DNA of 64,000 nt from Phytoseiulus persimilis (taxonomy: Eukaryota > Arthropoda > Arachnida > Mesostigmata > Phytoseiidae). The position numbers and the translations under genes are program-made. The stretch is from the NCBI GenBank assembly GCA_037576195.1, contig CM075103.1, forward strand, positions 36,531,250-36,595,249. The letters are read 5' to 3'. The notes under the pieces were generated by a model. It was not told the DNA's origin. It saw only the letters and a program-made list of their open reading frames with translations, and made no database searches. Shown one piece after another: positions 62,601 to 64,000 of this stretch. Within the stretch, counting starts at the first letter, position 1. Each line of letters starts with the position of its first letter.

Positions 62601-64000
62601 TACTCACTCGTCCGCCCACATCCAAGTAAATCGGGTACTTTTTGTGATCGCGATACCCGAAATAGACGAGTCGTATCATGGACAAAGAACCTTCTGTTCC
62701 GAGACTTCCGACGGCTCTGGAGTTGAAATCCTCGATCATCGTTGCAGTACGGCTTCAATATGGTCATCGAGCACACGCAAGCCATCAACTGTATCGCGCT
62801 GTCCCTAACTCACAAGAGTCTCCGAACGAAAGCACTAGTCCTGGAGCTGTTGGCCGCCATTTGTCTCGTCAAGGGCGGCCATCCCATCATCCTATCGGCT
62901 TTCGACAACTTCAAAGTTATATGCGGCGAACAGTTCCGCTTCCAGACGCTCATGGAGTACTTCAGAGACTACACCGAATTCAACATCGATTTCATGGTAT
63001 GGTCACCTGGATTTCCCCACTCCTTGAATGGAAGAGATTGAACGTGAAGGACGACGGGAAAACTTAACGTGGGGCAAGGATGATGTCACTGAGTTTCTGA
63101 TCCTACGCCGATGTTTCCAGGTGGCCTGTATGCAATTCATAAACATTGTCGTGCATTCGGTCGAGGACATGAACTTCCGCGTGTATCTCCAATATGAATT
63201 CACGCAGTTGGGCCTGGAGAACTACCTCGACAAGATTGGCCAAACCGAATCAGAGGAACTTCAGGTAGGCTCCGAGCGAACTCTTTCGAGGTATTTGTTC
63301 CCATGCACCGGGACGAGGATGGAGAACCAACGGAGACGTATTCGATACAAACACTGGGAAACGCTCCGTCGCTCTCGCAGGTTCAGATAAGCGCCTACTG
63401 GGACAACTTCTTCGATGTTCATTCGTTGATGGAGGACAGTGAAACCAAAGCGATCGCTCTGGATCGCGTCGCCGAGCTCGAGCATCTCCTCAGCAGATCT
63501 CACGAAATCGAAAACGAACTCCTGGCTAAAGTGGTCGACCTCGAGACAGAGAACCTCAACATCCGTCGCGAGAATGAAGATCTCCTGGTGAGCTCGCGTT
63601 TTCTCTTAAACTACAAGATTCCCGGCTCCTCACCGCTTCCACATACGGCCTCCTCGTCCCTGACACCTCTCCTCACGCGACTCTCGTTTCAGGCTCTACG
63701 CGATCAGTCGACTGAGGAGATCAATACGCTGCGGAAGAAAATCACCGAGAAGGACAAAGAATACACGAAGCGGCAATCGGTCCTCGAGAACAAACTTCAG
63801 CAGCTGGAGAACGGTAGCATAAGCGGAGGTTCTTCTACTTCGTCCCCGGTTCCGCCGCCTGCACCCGCGACGGCAGCCCCAGCGCCACCCCCTCCCCCGC
63901 CTCCACCACCTCCCCCCATGTCGGCTCCAGCTCCTCCACCGCCACCGATGCCGAACATGGCGCCGGGCGGCATGTTCATTCCGCCTCCCCCGCCTCCGAT
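47602..64000 (+). CDS. Frl: Formin-like protein (FRL/FMNL), 5' part, at least eleven exons, cut by window end
   Basis: Exons: 47602-47718, 59294-59377, 59950-60036, 61190-61269, 61371-61454, 61562-61690, 62470-62599, 62748-62996, 63121-63264, 63381-63587 and 63693 to beyond 64000. All join in frame at GT-AG sites and give about 539 residues so far. The protein starts MGHGAS, a perfect N-myristoylation signal (G2, S6), as in FMNL1-3. The GBD/FH3 region follows, with [56 protein letters not shown] and [20 protein letters not shown]; all are characteristic of FMNL formins, which bind Cdc42/Rac, nucleate and elongate actin, and act at the plasma membrane in filopodia and lamellipodia. A coiled-coil stretch follows (63420-63830), then the proline-rich FH1 region from about residue 488, which binds profilin. 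The FH2 domain lies outside the window. The acceptor of exon 7 (62470) is the least certain; it was chosen because its phase and pyrimidine-cag site fit. Confidence 0.93.
47719..59293 (+). other. Frl: First intron of the formin gene (11.6 kb)
   Basis: The intron runs from donor CTG|GTCAGT to acceptor TTCTTCTTGCAG|AAC, both in phase 0. It is far longer than the other introns of this gene (0.1-1.15 kb). It holds many open frames on both strands (for example 47720-48316 minus and 52296-52859 plus) but no motif I recognise. A C11 run lies at 55457-55467. Large first introns often contain enhancers and alternative promoters; none can be identified here. Confidence 0.8.

Overview
The window is arthropod nuclear DNA. 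Genes have GT-AG introns, codons are biased to G/C at third positions, and a short interstitial (TTAGG)n-type tract, the arthropod telomere motif, lies at about 21.7 kb. Two long coding regions are intronless (TMEM132 and a PKA-like kinase), while the formin gene has at least eleven exons. This uneven intron content fits a chelicerate such as a mite. That placement is inference; no sequence here fixes the species.

Layout. 2.0-5.3 kb: a complete single-exon TMEM132-family membrane protein (+). 10.2-11.3 kb: an intronless AGC kinase closest to the PKA catalytic subunit (+), followed at 11.6-12.0 kb by a frameshifted, truncated paralogue. 12.7-43.3 kb: no gene I can defend, but mobile-element debris. 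This includes two foldback-type elements with tandem-repeat arms, an R1/Jockey-like LINE remnant, a tRNA-derived SINE with a perfect 15-bp target duplication, a small hAT-like non-autonomous DNA element with an 8-bp duplication, and a PIF1-helicase (Helitron-like) fragment. A cluster of palindromic CCGCAC/TGCGG boxes lies at 22.9-23.1 kb. 43.3-44.45 kb: a complete three-exon RpS23 gene (-) with an AATAAA signal, a pyrimidine-rich (TOP-like) start and a YY1-like promoter motif. 47.6-64 kb: the 5' part of a formin-like gene (Frl/FMNL, +), with a tiny first exon, an 11.6-kb first intron and ten further exons running into the proline-rich FH1 region, where the window ends.

The genes are unrelated in function (adhesion-type receptor, signalling kinase, ribosomal protein, actin nucleator) and are not an operon. 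The least expected items are the PKA-like kinase, which has lost three of the four acidic substrate-arginine contacts while keeping its catalytic residues, and the group of nested or neighbouring transposons with visible target-site duplications between 13.9 and 21.9 kb. No CRISPR array, rRNA or intact tRNA gene was found.
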